NCBI GenBank assembly: GCA_037013495.1
Contig: CM072808.1
Span: 13,679,319 to 13,743,318 of the forward strand
DNA length: 64,000 nt
Direction: 5' to 3'
Origin: Hippophae tibetana
Taxonomy: Eukaryota > Streptophyta > Magnoliopsida > Rosales > Elaeagnaceae
In this document: piece by piece, positions 46,301 through 58,255 of the stretch
Layout: the number at the start of each line of letters is the position of its first letter
Position numbering within the stretch: position 1 is the first letter of the stretch
Notes under the pieces: generated by a model
The model's database searches: none
What the model was told of the DNA's origin: nothing
The model's input: only the letters and a program-made list of their open reading frames with translations
Position numbers and translations under genes: made by a program

Positions 46301-49300
46301 ACCAAAGGTGGTGGTGAAGGTAATGGTGAGCTTGGTGATGAGGTGCTAAAAAGTCACATTTTTTTCGTTTCAAAAATTGCTAAGTAAATTCTATAAATAT
46401 CCACACGTGAATTGAACCAAAAACAAAAGCAACAATGTTGGCAAGCGACTTAGCATGCATACTACAAAAACTAGTCTCATGGTGTGTGTAAACATGCTTA
46501 TATACAAGGTTTACCTAACTATATGTGTATATAAATTACTGATCCGTAATAACTAACCTTACATAGAGAAAAACAAATACACTAAGTAAAATAACAGATA
46601 CCATATTTTGTACATAGAAAGCTAACATAAAGACATGGAGTACAACATGACTTACATTCTCCCCTTTTGGCTTTTCATGTCAAAACACTACACAACTTTG
46701 TATAAAAACTCATATAACATAAGATGAACATGAGGATGTCCTAAAGTTATTTATTCCCATGAACAACATAATGAAACACACCAAAACTGAAAAGACATAC
46801 CTACATTAACGGCATCCATCTTGAGTGCTCCATCCAACTTCATGAATCCTCACGGGATTCTTAGCACACTACACACAACACATCTGAAAAATGAAGACTT
46901 CACTTTACACTTATAACCTGTACACACGAAACAAAAACACACCACATGAACGTATCATGTACAAATATCGTGTAGTAAAATACTACATACTATCGTGTTA
47001 CCCCTACATAGGTGAACATCGATAGGAAAACAACACATTAGAAGTACATAACTACACCCAACTTCATGCAACACTTCCCCCGAATGCATGTAAGTCTGAC
47101 AATAATATGTACATGTAGCACACAACGTGGCAACAAATACATAGTTATGCATAAAAACTTCTCTCCCTTTTTAAGGCAAAAAGTCAAAGGAATACCCTTA
47201 TATGCAGTAGAGAAGGAATACAAATATGTAATGATTCTAGTAACAATGTAATAAGATAGATAGAATTAAGGTGATTAGAATAAGCCACAGATTAAAATGA
47301 TATCATCGAACTTATATTATTAAAAAACCTTTATTTTACACAAATAAGTTCAGAAATAAACTAAAGAAATAGAAAATAATTGAAAGTAAAAAGACATAAA
47401 TGAGATCAAAACTCTTTGTCTCCTTCTCCAATATAATAATTTCCTTGAATATCGCAACAAAAAGATTGTCCAGCATCATAAGGGCTAACAAGTTGAGGTG
47501 CAATAGTTTATGTGTTAAGAAGTTATTTGCAAACTGATCAAAAGAGTGGCCAGACTCAAAATGGAAAATTGAACTCATCACCACTGTACACAATAAACAT
47601 GTTGAAAAAGGACCCAAGTGAAGAAATACCAAAGTGAGGAGATCTGGTAAGGGTAGGTTAAGGTATGACATATGAAAAAATGGTATAACAGGATGATAAT
47701 AATTCACAATAACTTGAGCAAAAGCTTAAAGATGATGCATATCAAAGAAATTCTTGTTCAAAGTTTGTAACTCCTGAACAATAATAGAAAAATATCAGTG
47801 GACTCCACATCACAATGAGTAGACTGAACAATAGTCATATGGGATGAGGAAAAATGGGTAACAGAAGGACATTGAGACCCATGATTGTTAGACTAAATAG
47901 TTCATATATGAGAGAACATACCTGCTCAAACAGTAAAAAAGAATGTTATGAAAAATAATAAAACTCTACCTATAAATCATAGATGGATAATGGAATGTAG
48001 AAGAAGGAAAATAAATGATACAAAAAATGATAGTTCTATAGACCATACCAGCAAGATCTATATCATCACTGTTTAGAATCACACAGAGGAAGTGTCATCG
48101 GCATGTAGGGATAGTATAAAGATGGGAATGGGGATGAATAACAATAATTATGACAATATTAAGAGAACAACTAAGGCTATAGGAATTAACAATAAGAGCA
48201 TTATAAGCAAACATATGGTTAGGCCCAGCCAATTGGTTTGCCATCTTAATAATGTCACAAAATTCACATTATTAAATTTAGAGAGATATGAGGAAGCAAT
48301 ATTTTCAAATTCAAAGGAGATGAAAGGGAATTACAGAAATTGAACAACAAGAAGAGATAATAAACTACGAATATCATCTCAAGAGAAGGTAACTTTACGT
48401 CCTCTAAGGACAAAAGAGGTAGAGAAATAAGTAGTAGAGACATGAGGAAGGGTGGCATAAAATTCCTTAATAATATTGTCATTATAAGAATAATTTAGAG
48501 AATAGAATGAAAGCTAGGAATAATAGGCAAACCTTTGCTCAATTTTAGGATACTCATGAATATTAATAGGATGCTATACAAGAATGGGCTCACTACTAGA
48601 AGGATTGGTATGCTCAATTTATGTTGACTTCTTACCACTTATGGTAAGTTTTGGGGATATATTTGGTAACAATTAAAATATTGGATAAACTGGTAAATCA
48701 AGAAGAGAAACAAAATATTTTGTGGTGTGAAGAAAGTAGGCTCTAAGGGGTACTTTATATAGGCTTAGGGACACCTCACTACATACCTCATCAACACTCT
48801 CATTAGATTGATTGGAAAGCTATTTGATAAGGTCATGGCAAGTAGGTGGCGAGGTATGGGGAAGGGAAAAATAGGACCACATAGTTTAGTAAAAGCAACC
48901 GATACAATCAACATAAACATTCATATGAAAATTAATCCATAATGCATTCAATCAAGAGTATGACCAAACTTTTGGATAAATGCATTGTGTAATATGCTAA
49001 ACACTTTTAATCTATAAGCCATCAAGAAAAACTTATGCAATACAAGCAAATAGAAATATGGACTCAAGTAAACCAAACTTCATAAGCCCATATTTAATCT
49101 CTCTCTTTCTCCACTAATGTAAGTGCATGCTCAAAAGAAATTAATATGTCTTTCAAAGCTTGTAATGAAAGGCCAAGATTTGGATAGAAGAGAGAAAATA
49201 TTTAAGTAGAAGCACATCTTTAGTTGACCAAAACTTACAACTTAATCAAAAATCTCACAAACAAAAGAAGTAAACCATTAAACAAAGGCTTTTTTCCCCT

Positions 49301-50336
49301 TTTACTAAGAGTTAAACATTCACAATTTTCCCAAACATGGGATCCTTTTGTGTACGTCTTAGTACTCATTTATTTTCTTTATTTTACTTTTACTTTTATT
49401 TCTTTTTCTTTTTCATTTATTTTCCTTGTTATTTTCTTTTATTCTTTTTTAAACACAAGAGTAACACAAACAATCCCAAAGTAGATATGATCAGCAAATC
49501 AAGATTGAACCTCAAAAAGAGGTGTGTCAGATAAGTAGGACTTATCATGTGAGTTAGGTCAAAGGTTGTAAATAAATGAAGAGATAACATAAAGGCTCAA
49601 AAGAGGAGACTAGGGGGGTAAGAAAATATCAAACGATTCAAAAGTGATTTAAATTATCTTTCAATTCAAGCAACACTTAGGATTTCACCACGAGAGACAC
49701 TAAAAGTGGATTCTGGAGTTTGTTAAAGACATACAAATCATCAAAGTAAGACATCAACATAAAGTTATCAAAATAATCATAAAAGTTCACAATGTTTTGT
49801 GAGTGAGAAGAAGGTTCTTCTTAAATTCAACACAAGCATTTAGTCACATAATAGCTTAGGGAATACACATGTCAAAACTACTACATTTCCATTTAAGTCA
49901 AAATCATCTCACCCATAAAACAACTATGGTTACACAAACAGGTTCATTCAAATAGAAGATAGTTGGACAAATAGATTTGTATAACGGTCTCAAGAAGAGA
50001 GAGAAAGGAAAATAGAGAATGCTAAAAACAGTAAACATAATATTTTTAATTTTTAATAAAATAATTGAAAAGGAGATAAAATAAGTAGACAAATAATAAA
50101 AGACATATATAGAAAGACTACAAGAATAAAAGAGAAAAGAAATGAACAACTCAACCCTAAGTAGATCACAAAAAAGAAATAATGATCAAATAACATCCTT
50201 CCTTTTAAAGTATTTTTAAGGGGTATTTGATTAAAGAAATAGTTTTACATATGAGAAAATGGAGTATATAGAACTCAAGGCTTGTTTTGTTTATTATTTC
50301 TTGAAAATCCCTGTCGAGTTATATAAACTGGACCAG
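46300..50336 (-). mobile_element. Unclassified minus-strand repeat with a 'putative plant transposon protein'-like segment
   Basis: About 46,661-46,675, read on the minus strand, is a purine tract AAAAGGGGAGAATGTA, the usual mark just before a copia 3' LTR; the likely LTR lies at about 46,330-46,660. At 48,380-48,480 (minus) the pieces NIIKEFYATL and FVLRGRKVTFS match the opening of the 'putative plant transposon protein' family common in plant repeats. 47,336-47,800 has further minus-strand coding-like sequence. A TATA-like CTATATAAAGTACCCC (minus) lies near 48,755. 49,000-50,336 shows nothing I recognise. Broken in many places. Whether this is one element or several is unclear. Confidence 0.4.
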
Positions 50337-50341
50337 ATGGA

Positions 50342-51879
50342 TGATCGGCACACAAATTGTGTGTGCAATAAATACCTAAGTATACATATCGCAACAAGTA
50401 ATATAATGATAAAAAAATATCGTTCCCATGAAGATTATTTTATTAGAAACTAATTTTTAAAACTTAAAAAATAAAAATCAATTTTTTTGTGTTTTTATAT
50501 TTTAAGGAAGAAAAATTAAAAATAACTAAAAGTAAATAGTAATATTTATTTAAATTAGATTTGGTAACTAAGAAGATATATGGAAAACTATCTAGAAATA
50601 CTTAATTCTCCAAATTTCTAAACATGTGAATTGCTAAAATCCCCACTATATAATTATCAATTAATTAAATGATCAATTGAATCTAACTTAGTCTCTCAAG
50701 TAAACTACACATTATATAGTAAGTAATTTAATCACACTCTCATGCCAATTAAATTGCATACTACTCATTAAGTTTATCAATTATGGACTATATATGTAAG
50801 AATCATAAATATCTCCCAGAAAATATGCTTGTTATTTAATCAAGATAGACATTTAAATAAATCTCTCAAATCTATTTAATTTTCTCTATAGTTAAATTGT
50901 TGGCCAAACAATTAATAGCATAAAAATCAGATTAAATAATATAATTGAATTAAAATTATAATTTGGGTAAAATATGAGATCATCATATGGTGAAAATTGA
51001 GTTCATAAGATCCCTAGATTAATAAATTAAATACACATAATTGTGTTCATTAAGCTCATATTTTTCATAAAGAAAGACAAAAAAATTATAAAGAAAAGAG
51101 TAGAAGAAAAAATACAATCAATCTCTTGAATTGTAATGCTAATCTCTTCTTGAATCTCCACCAAAATTGTATTATCTCTTGAATTTTTTTATATTTTTAT
51201 CTCTATTTAGCTCCAAAAACTGACCAAAATTATGCTAATGGTAGCTCATTAGGGTTTATAGAGTGATTAGGGGCTTAAATATAACTCAAGTTCAATCTAG
51301 ACCTTCAAATCAGCTTTAGATCAAGGGTTGAGATCAAAACAAGAAAAATGAATAATGCGACACATAGAACACATAATTTATTGGGCGAATCAGAGTGTGA
51401 TGGGTGGTAAGGGAGACGGGTCCGAGTCAACACAAGCTGGGTCAGCACAACGTGATTCGTGGTAATAGATGGTGTGGTGCACGGGTAGAACGCATGGAGC
51501 AATCACATGATGATACGTGGTTTGAAGGTGTAACCGCTCTCCAAACTCGGATTAAACATCGCGTTGACACATGGTGTGCGCTATTTCACTTCTCACACAT
51601 GGAGATCTAAGATTCATTGTCCCTACTTGTGTGGCCTCCTTGTGGCTTGCACAATTAGCTCCTATGCTTGCGTGGTAGGCCATATGGCAGTTTTTGATTG
51701 GTCATGTGTTAAAAATTTATAAAAATCCATAAAATAAATCCCAAAAATTATATTTCATCCCTTTTTCACTAAAAACTTTATTTTAATATTTTTAGCCTCA
51801 AAAATATTATTTATTGAATAAAACAAATAAATATTAAGTACATAAGTGTGCCAAGGACTCTACTTTCATAGAGTCAACA
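50342..51879 (-). mobile_element. Solo LTR, gypsy-like, with a perfect target duplication
   Basis: Bounded by ATGGA at 50,337-50,341 and ATGGA at 51,880-51,884, an exact 5-bp duplication. Plus-strand ends are TGATCGGCACACAAATTG and GAGTCAACA, so on the minus strand it begins TGTTGACTC and ends GCCGATCA. The U5-like part (50,342 to about 51,150) resembles other Athila/Tat-like LTRs of this window, and a TATA-like block lies near 51,258 (minus). A hairpin GACTCTA/TAGAGTC (51,856-51,875) sits at the outer end. No internal region, hence solo LTR. Confidence 0.75.
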
Positions 51880-51884
51880 ATGGA

Positions 51885-52839
51885 CTATTAGAAGCATACT
51901 TATTTCTTTCTGCATCGTGTCTTAGAAGCATAATATATCCTACTTGAATATGCTTAGAAGAGTCACAATAGCTATAGCATGTCATATAAGATGATGGTGA
52001 ACGAGGAGGAGAGCTCTGAGTAATACTTCACATATCTGGGGCACTCACTAACAAGGAGGCTAGTAGTGCCACACAAATAACAAAAAAAAAAAACTATAGA
52101 GTTAGAGAATATGGGTCCTTGACTCTAAGGAGTAGTACAAGGTGAAGACGAAGAAAAAGCGTTCACATTGACTTTCATAGAAGGATGAGTAGTCAATTTC
52201 TTGCATAGTGGTCTTAAAAGCCCAAGTTTACCACAATGGTGACATGTAGGAACGATAGTATGTATGGGTAACATACCAATACTAGAGTGACAAGAAGAGC
52301 TAGCCTTAGGCAAGGATTTCACTATGCTAGAAGAGTTTGGTTGAGAAGATACAATTAACTTACCTCTTGGGTAAGTGGTAATAGATTTCAACTTTGAATT
52401 TTGTTTGGAAGCTTTAACAAACTTACTACAACAACCCTTAGAGGTAGAAATTTTTTACTGCATCCAATACCTTATTTGGGTTCTTAGAGCTAGCCATAAT
52501 TTTGTTCAATCCAGCCGTAGAGTAAGCCAAGTTCTTGTCATTGATAGTTTGTCTTTTACCTTGAGAAAGGACTCAAGATAAGTTTTAGAGTTGTTTAGAA
52601 TTATAACTTTCTCATTTAATTGATTAATTTTAGCTTCCTCCGAAAGGGAATAGGCTATATATTCCTTTATATTCTTTATGATAATAATTTTCTTTTACAA
52701 TATTTCAACTTCGTCATATTGATGAAGAGAGGAATCTGACTTTACCAAAGATGCAAACCTTCTTCACTTTTTTTTTATTTGCATTAAATTCTTCCAACAA
52801 GTCTAAATATTTCTTTTAAATAACCTTACATGAGGTTAG
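51885..52839 (-). mobile_element. Copia-type gag fragment with zinc knuckle
   Basis: Minus-strand reading gives PTCHHCGKLGLLRPLCKKL (about 52,195-52,250), a CCHC-type knuckle of plant copia gag. Upstream of it (higher coordinates) are NDKNLAYSTAGLNKIMASS and a lysine/glutamate-rich stretch typical of the coiled part of such gags. It stops at 52,840, where the gypsy element begins, and is split from 46,300-50,336 by the solo LTR. It may belong to the same element. Broken. Confidence 0.6.
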
Positions 52840-54147
52840 TGATTTACATAATTTAATTTAATTTATTATTTATTAATTTTAATTTTAGTATAATTTTAGA
52901 TTTAATTATTATTATTTAAATTTTATTATAAATTTAAAAAAAACAAAGATTTATTGAAATTAAATATAAATGACGATTTTTTGAAACAAAAAGAAAGTTA
53001 AAAAAATATAAAATAAAAAAAGAGAAGCGCTGAAAACAAGAAAAAAGACAGAAAGACAGCACTGAAAAAATGGCAAAGATATAAGGCAAAAAGGTTATAT
53101 ATATATAACAAAGTAGCGCCAGAATGGAGAGAGGGAGAGAAATAGAATAGAGCAGCGCAAACTAAAATGAAATAGAAAAAGAGAAAGGCGGATGGGAGAG
53201 AAAGAAACAGAAAAAGTAGAGAGTAGCGTACAGAAAAAAAACAGAGAAAAGGTGGTGCTGGGAAGGGAATTAAAAAGAAAAGAGAAAAGCAAAAACTGAA
53301 AAGTAGGGAAGAAACAGAACGCTGGAAAGAAATGAAGCAAAGCAATAGGGTAATGCGAAAGCAGATTCCTCCTACGATTAATTTTCCTTTCTATTTTTTT
53401 AGAAAAATTATAATGAATTTATTTATATTGAATTTAATTTTTAACATGAATTAAATTTTTTTTTATTTTAAGAAAGAGATATAATCTAGTTTTAAACTAT
53501 ATTTAATTTTTCATATTAATTTAAATTATTTATCTTTATGTATGTCTAATTTATTTTGAGTTTATTGTTTCTAATTAACTCGTCATTAATTAGATGATTT
53601 TAATCTTACAATTTATTATCAAAATAAAAAATTATAAGATATATCTTTAATATTTCAACGTGTGTAAATATATAGATCAAAAGATTTGTATGGACCAGTA
53701 TAATATTAAAATCATTGGTCTTAATGCTCTATTACTTTGTTAAAATGCATATTTTTGTATAAATTGACGAACAAGAATATTTCCAATTAACTATCGAAAA
53801 ATGAATTTGGATTTTTTTTAGACAACTAAAAAAGAGAGAGAATTAAATTCAATTAGCTAGATAGTAAAGTATAGTGAGAGATTAGGTGAAATAGGTTTCC
53901 TAAATGTTTTCTTACTATTAATTTGATCTTGGAAACAACATTTTTATTTTCTTTTGCGCATTTTCTTTAAATTGATTTTATTTTAAATTCCAATTACAAC
54001 AACCTTAGTGATTTATCTAGTTAAAATTTAGATTAACATAATTTTGGTATTTGTCAAAAGTAAGTTATCAATACCTGAGAACAATACTATTCTTATCATT
54101 TTACTATAAAACTACGATATTGTACACTTTTAGTTTTGTATTGATCA
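52840..54147 (+). repeat. 5' LTR of the large gypsy element
   Basis: About 1.3 kb between GTTAG (possible target duplication) and the primer site. It has a purine-rich stretch at 52,990-53,340. The terminal block (GAGAACAATACTATTCTTATC then TTGTACACTTTTAG) resembles Tat-type LTR ends. Confidence 0.7.
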
Positions 54148-55740
54148 AGTTTTTGGTGTCATGTTGGGGATTGATTTCTTCTTATTTTTGTCAATGTCGA
54201 TACAAAGTAATCTTGGTTTTAATTTAGAATTATATTTTATTTTATTTATATTTATATATATATTTATTTTTATCTAGGTGTGTTTTTGACGTTAGATGCG
54301 CCGTGCTAGAACTCGAAACATTATTCCTTTTGATCTAAAGATTGAAAAAAAATTTAGATCATAAAGAAAGAAGAAAGTACTAGCCATGGTTAAAGGAGAA
54401 CATAATACATATCCACGCACTTTGAAGGATATATAAGGCCAATTGTGAATCAAAATTACTCAGGTGTAGACACCATTAGATTAGATTATGTAAGGCTAAT
54501 TGTGAATGACAATTCATTTGGTGATGTTTTTGGAGATTTGTGACACTATAAAGATGAATGGTGTTACTAAAGATACCATTAGATTGAGATTGTTTCCTTT
54601 TTCATTGAGGGATAAAGCTATAGGTTGGCTATAATCTCTACAATTGGGAAGCATCACTAGTTGTTAGGATTCATGAATGAGAGCCATTTTCTGCCCTTTC
54701 ATCTCAAGTTGCATACATATCTCATCAGGTTTCAACCTTAACAACCCAAAGAATACTACAAAGTGAAAAATATGTTGCAATTTCAACTATGACAATTCCG
54801 ATGAATGAAGCAAGTGAAGAACATTTTCAATACATCAACAATTGGAACTACAACTATCGTGGTAATCTTATGCCAAATTACTACCATACAGGGCTTTGAA
54901 ATCATGAGAATTTTTCTTATGGAAACACAAAGAATGTGCTGCAACCTCCTCTAGGGTTTGATACTCAACCAAGCGAAAAAAATGTGTCACTTGAGGATGT
55001 CATGGTTTCTTTGTTGAGGATACCAAAGTAAGGTTTAAAAAGAGTGATTCATGGTTGGATAACATTGAGACTTAATTGTAGCAATATGAGAGCCATTATG
55101 AAAAACCTTGAAGTAAAAATTGGGAAACTAGCCACGACCATCAATGCCCAACAAAGAGGAAATTCTCCTAGCAATATAGAAGTGAACCCAATGTAACAAT
55201 GAAAGGCCATTACACATAGGAGTGGAAGATAAATTGAGAAGTCACCATCAAAGGAAACCAAATCCACCCCTACAACTCCATCAATTTTATTTCCTAACAA
55301 TCCTCCTATTATCTCTACTCAACTTCCTTGTCCTCAACACTTTCAAAAACAAACATTAGATAAGTAGTGTCCTAAGTTTTTGGATATTTTTAAGAAAATT
55401 CACATAAATATTCCTTTTATAGATTCTATAGAAAAAATGCCAAATTTTTGAAAGACATCATTTCCATGAAGAGAAGGTTGGAGAAGTTCGAAATAATGAA
55501 GCTTACTGAAGAATGTAGTGCCATTTCTTCAAAAGAAATTACCTTAAAAATTAAAAGATCTCGGGATTTTCACTTTGCCTTGCACTATTGGAAATTTAAT
55601 TTTTGATAAAGTTTTATATGATCTTGGTGCTAGCATTAATCTTATGCCACTTTTTGTTTATAAGAAATTGAGACTTGGAAAGATGAAACAAAAAACCATT
55701 TCTTTGCAACTAGCATATTGATCCATCAAATATTCACATG

Positions 55741-58255
55741 GAATCATATAAGATGTATTGGTAAAGGTGGATAAATTTATTTTTCTACTTATTTTGTGGT
55801 GTTTGTTATGGATAAAGACCAAGATGTCCTACTAAATCTTGACCGACCATTCTTTGCTATGGGAAAGGATTTAATGGATGTTCAAAATGGTGAGTTAACA
55901 TTGAGAGTGAACAAGAAAGAGGTTATGTTCAACATCTACAAAGCCATGAGATTTCTAGAAGATCCAAGCACTTGCTTTCGGGTAGATATCATTGAGCAAT
56001 GTGAAATAGAAGCCTTTCAAGAGGATATGCTGACCGAATACCTAGAACGATGTATCATCACTTCATCTCATACTTATGATTTTAATAACTCCATTGCTTA
56101 TGAATCTCATTTACCTTTTGTTAGATAAGTACATTAATTGATTAAAAATATATATATTTATATGATTTTATCATATATTTATATAAATCTGTCTTTTCGG
56201 AATCATAGTTATTTTTATTATTTTTAGATATTTTCGCTTAAAAAAGTAACTTAAAGACTCAAAGAAAAATAACGGAGGTAATACATCTCAAATATATTCA
56301 TAAATTAAATGAGGAAAAGTAAAAAAAGATGGACAAAATGGGTTAAAAAGGAGAAAATCGTGCACGCAGCCACCCAACTGCGTCGGCCAACGTGCACAGC
56401 GCGCTCAGCAACGCACCAGCCTCTGCGCCCAGTCCGTGCGCACCTACACCCAGTTTGCATGCACCTGTGCCCATCTACGCCCAATCTATGCGCGCTGCCA
56501 CGCCCCACACCAACATGGCGTCATCATTCACTACTCCGCGTTTTCTCCATTTTTAGTCATTTTTCACCCACTTTTTCTTCCCCTCCTCACCTATAAATAC
56601 CCCCATTCTCTTCACTTCAAAACACATATAAAACACATATAAAAACAAATCTTCTTCTCTATTTCTTTCTCTCTATTTCTTAGTTTTTAGTTTTTAGTTT
56701 TTTCTTAGTTTTAGAGTTCTTCTCTTTTTGAGAAGAACTTATTATGTTTTTGTAATTTATTTGTTTTTTATTCAATAAATGGGAGTGTAAATTCTATTTG
56801 GAGGTTTTCTAGCAACATGAATAACATCAAAGTATTGTAAGGATTTTATTTTCTTTACAGTTATTTTTTATGCTTTATTCTTAAATGTTATATTTAATTT
56901 GTTTGTGATTAAATTTAACTTTGCTGGCTGTTTGTAAACATGATATAATCATAACGTTGTTATGCTTGCGAAATATTAAATAGGTAAAAATCTATAAAAT
57001 GAATTGATTTTATTTTTATTCAAGATTTTATATTAAGAATGTTAGAGAGAAATATATTATTTTTTATTACAAACTTAAATCTGAAAATTAGATTTTAAGG
57101 TTTAGTTATCCGGTCTAATTTAAAGTAGTGCTCTTTTATTTGTTGGTACAATCGTCTGGTAGTTAGAGTGAAGCTCTATTTCAAAAGTTTTTATTAGAAT
57201 TATTATCTGAAAACGTATTGACAACATGTTTTCATAGTAGTTTTAAAACTTGAAAGTTAGTACTCAGATAACTAAATTCTTAGGTTTAATTTGGACACCT
57301 TGAATAAAGTTTAAACTGTCTAACCCCACCAAAGGTGGCATTTAAATGGTTCATTTTCAATCTCTTAGAAAAATGAATTAATTTAATTAACAAAATTAGT
57401 TATCAACTCCATCCATATGTGTTAATTGATTTATTTAGTTAACAAAAAATATCTAACCCCACCAAAGGTGGTATTCATATAAAAAAGAGAGAATCAATAA
57501 ATATCAATTTATATTTTTAATAACCTAAATAATATGAGGAAGCATAATTAACTTAGTTATTATATCCATAAATACTCCATTATTATAAATGATAAAATTT
57601 GCATCAATATTTATTGAATCTATTTCTATGTTTATTTTTATGTTATTAGATTAGAAACACAAAAACCCAAATATCGTGACATGATCTTTAGGATTTAATT
57701 TCATTTTTAAAAGTTTGAATAATAAATTAAAAACCACATATATTCCTTCCTTAGATCGACCTTGGGAGTATACTTATCATTTTCTATGAAATAATTTGTG
57801 CACTTGCGAGAGTTTTATAAATATAAAACCAAAGTATTGGCAGGATCGGCGATGCTGGTTTTGCTCATCAGAATCATATAAGATGTATTGGTAAAGGTGG
57901 ATAAATTTATTTTTCTACTTATTTTGTGGTGTTTGTTATGGATAAAGAGATGTCCCACTAAATCTTGACTGACCATTCTTTGCTATGGGGAGGGATTTAA
58001 TGGATGTTCAAAAGGATGAGTTAACATTGAGAGTGAACAAGAAAGAGGTTATGTTCAACATCTACAAAGCCATGAGATTTCTAGAAGATCCAAGCACTTT
58101 CTTTCGGGTGGATATCATTGAGTAATGTGAAATAGAAGCCTTTCAAGAGGATATGCTGGCCGAATACCTAGAACGATGTTTCATCACTTCATCTCATACT
58201 TATGATTTTAATAACTCCATTGCTTATGAATCTCATTTACCTTTTGTTAGAGAAG
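55741..58255 (+). repeat. ~390-bp direct repeat of host-element sequence flanking the nested LTR
   Basis: 55,741-56,130 and 57,870-58,255 both begin GAATCATATAAGATGTATTG and run through the protease end to CATTTACCTTTTGTTAGA. They differ at only a handful of places by eye. The interval between is the nested LTR. The left junction falls at a GTA shared by both parent sequences. Confidence 0.85.
56131..57869 (+). mobile_element. Nested LTR of the GC-rich-U3 subfamily, inside the large gypsy element
   Basis: Matches 7,611-9,455 closely along its length: GC-rich U3 (about 56,360-56,520), TATA box at 56,592-56,599, AATAAA near 56,773, AT-rich U5, and the intact right end TTTTGCTCATCA at 57,869. 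The left edge joins the host element directly and is not the family's normal terminus. No primer site follows, so no internal region. It is flanked by two copies of the same ~390-bp host segment. Confidence 0.85.

Noticed and set aside
52998-53345. Phe/Leu/Ser-rich minus-strand open frames that look like a membrane protein
   Set aside because: They are the complement of a purine-rich stretch of the 5' LTR at 52,840-54,147; no start context or conserved domain.
55049-55300. 83-aa minus-strand open frame
   Set aside because: Complement of the gag region of the plus-strand gypsy element; shadow frame.
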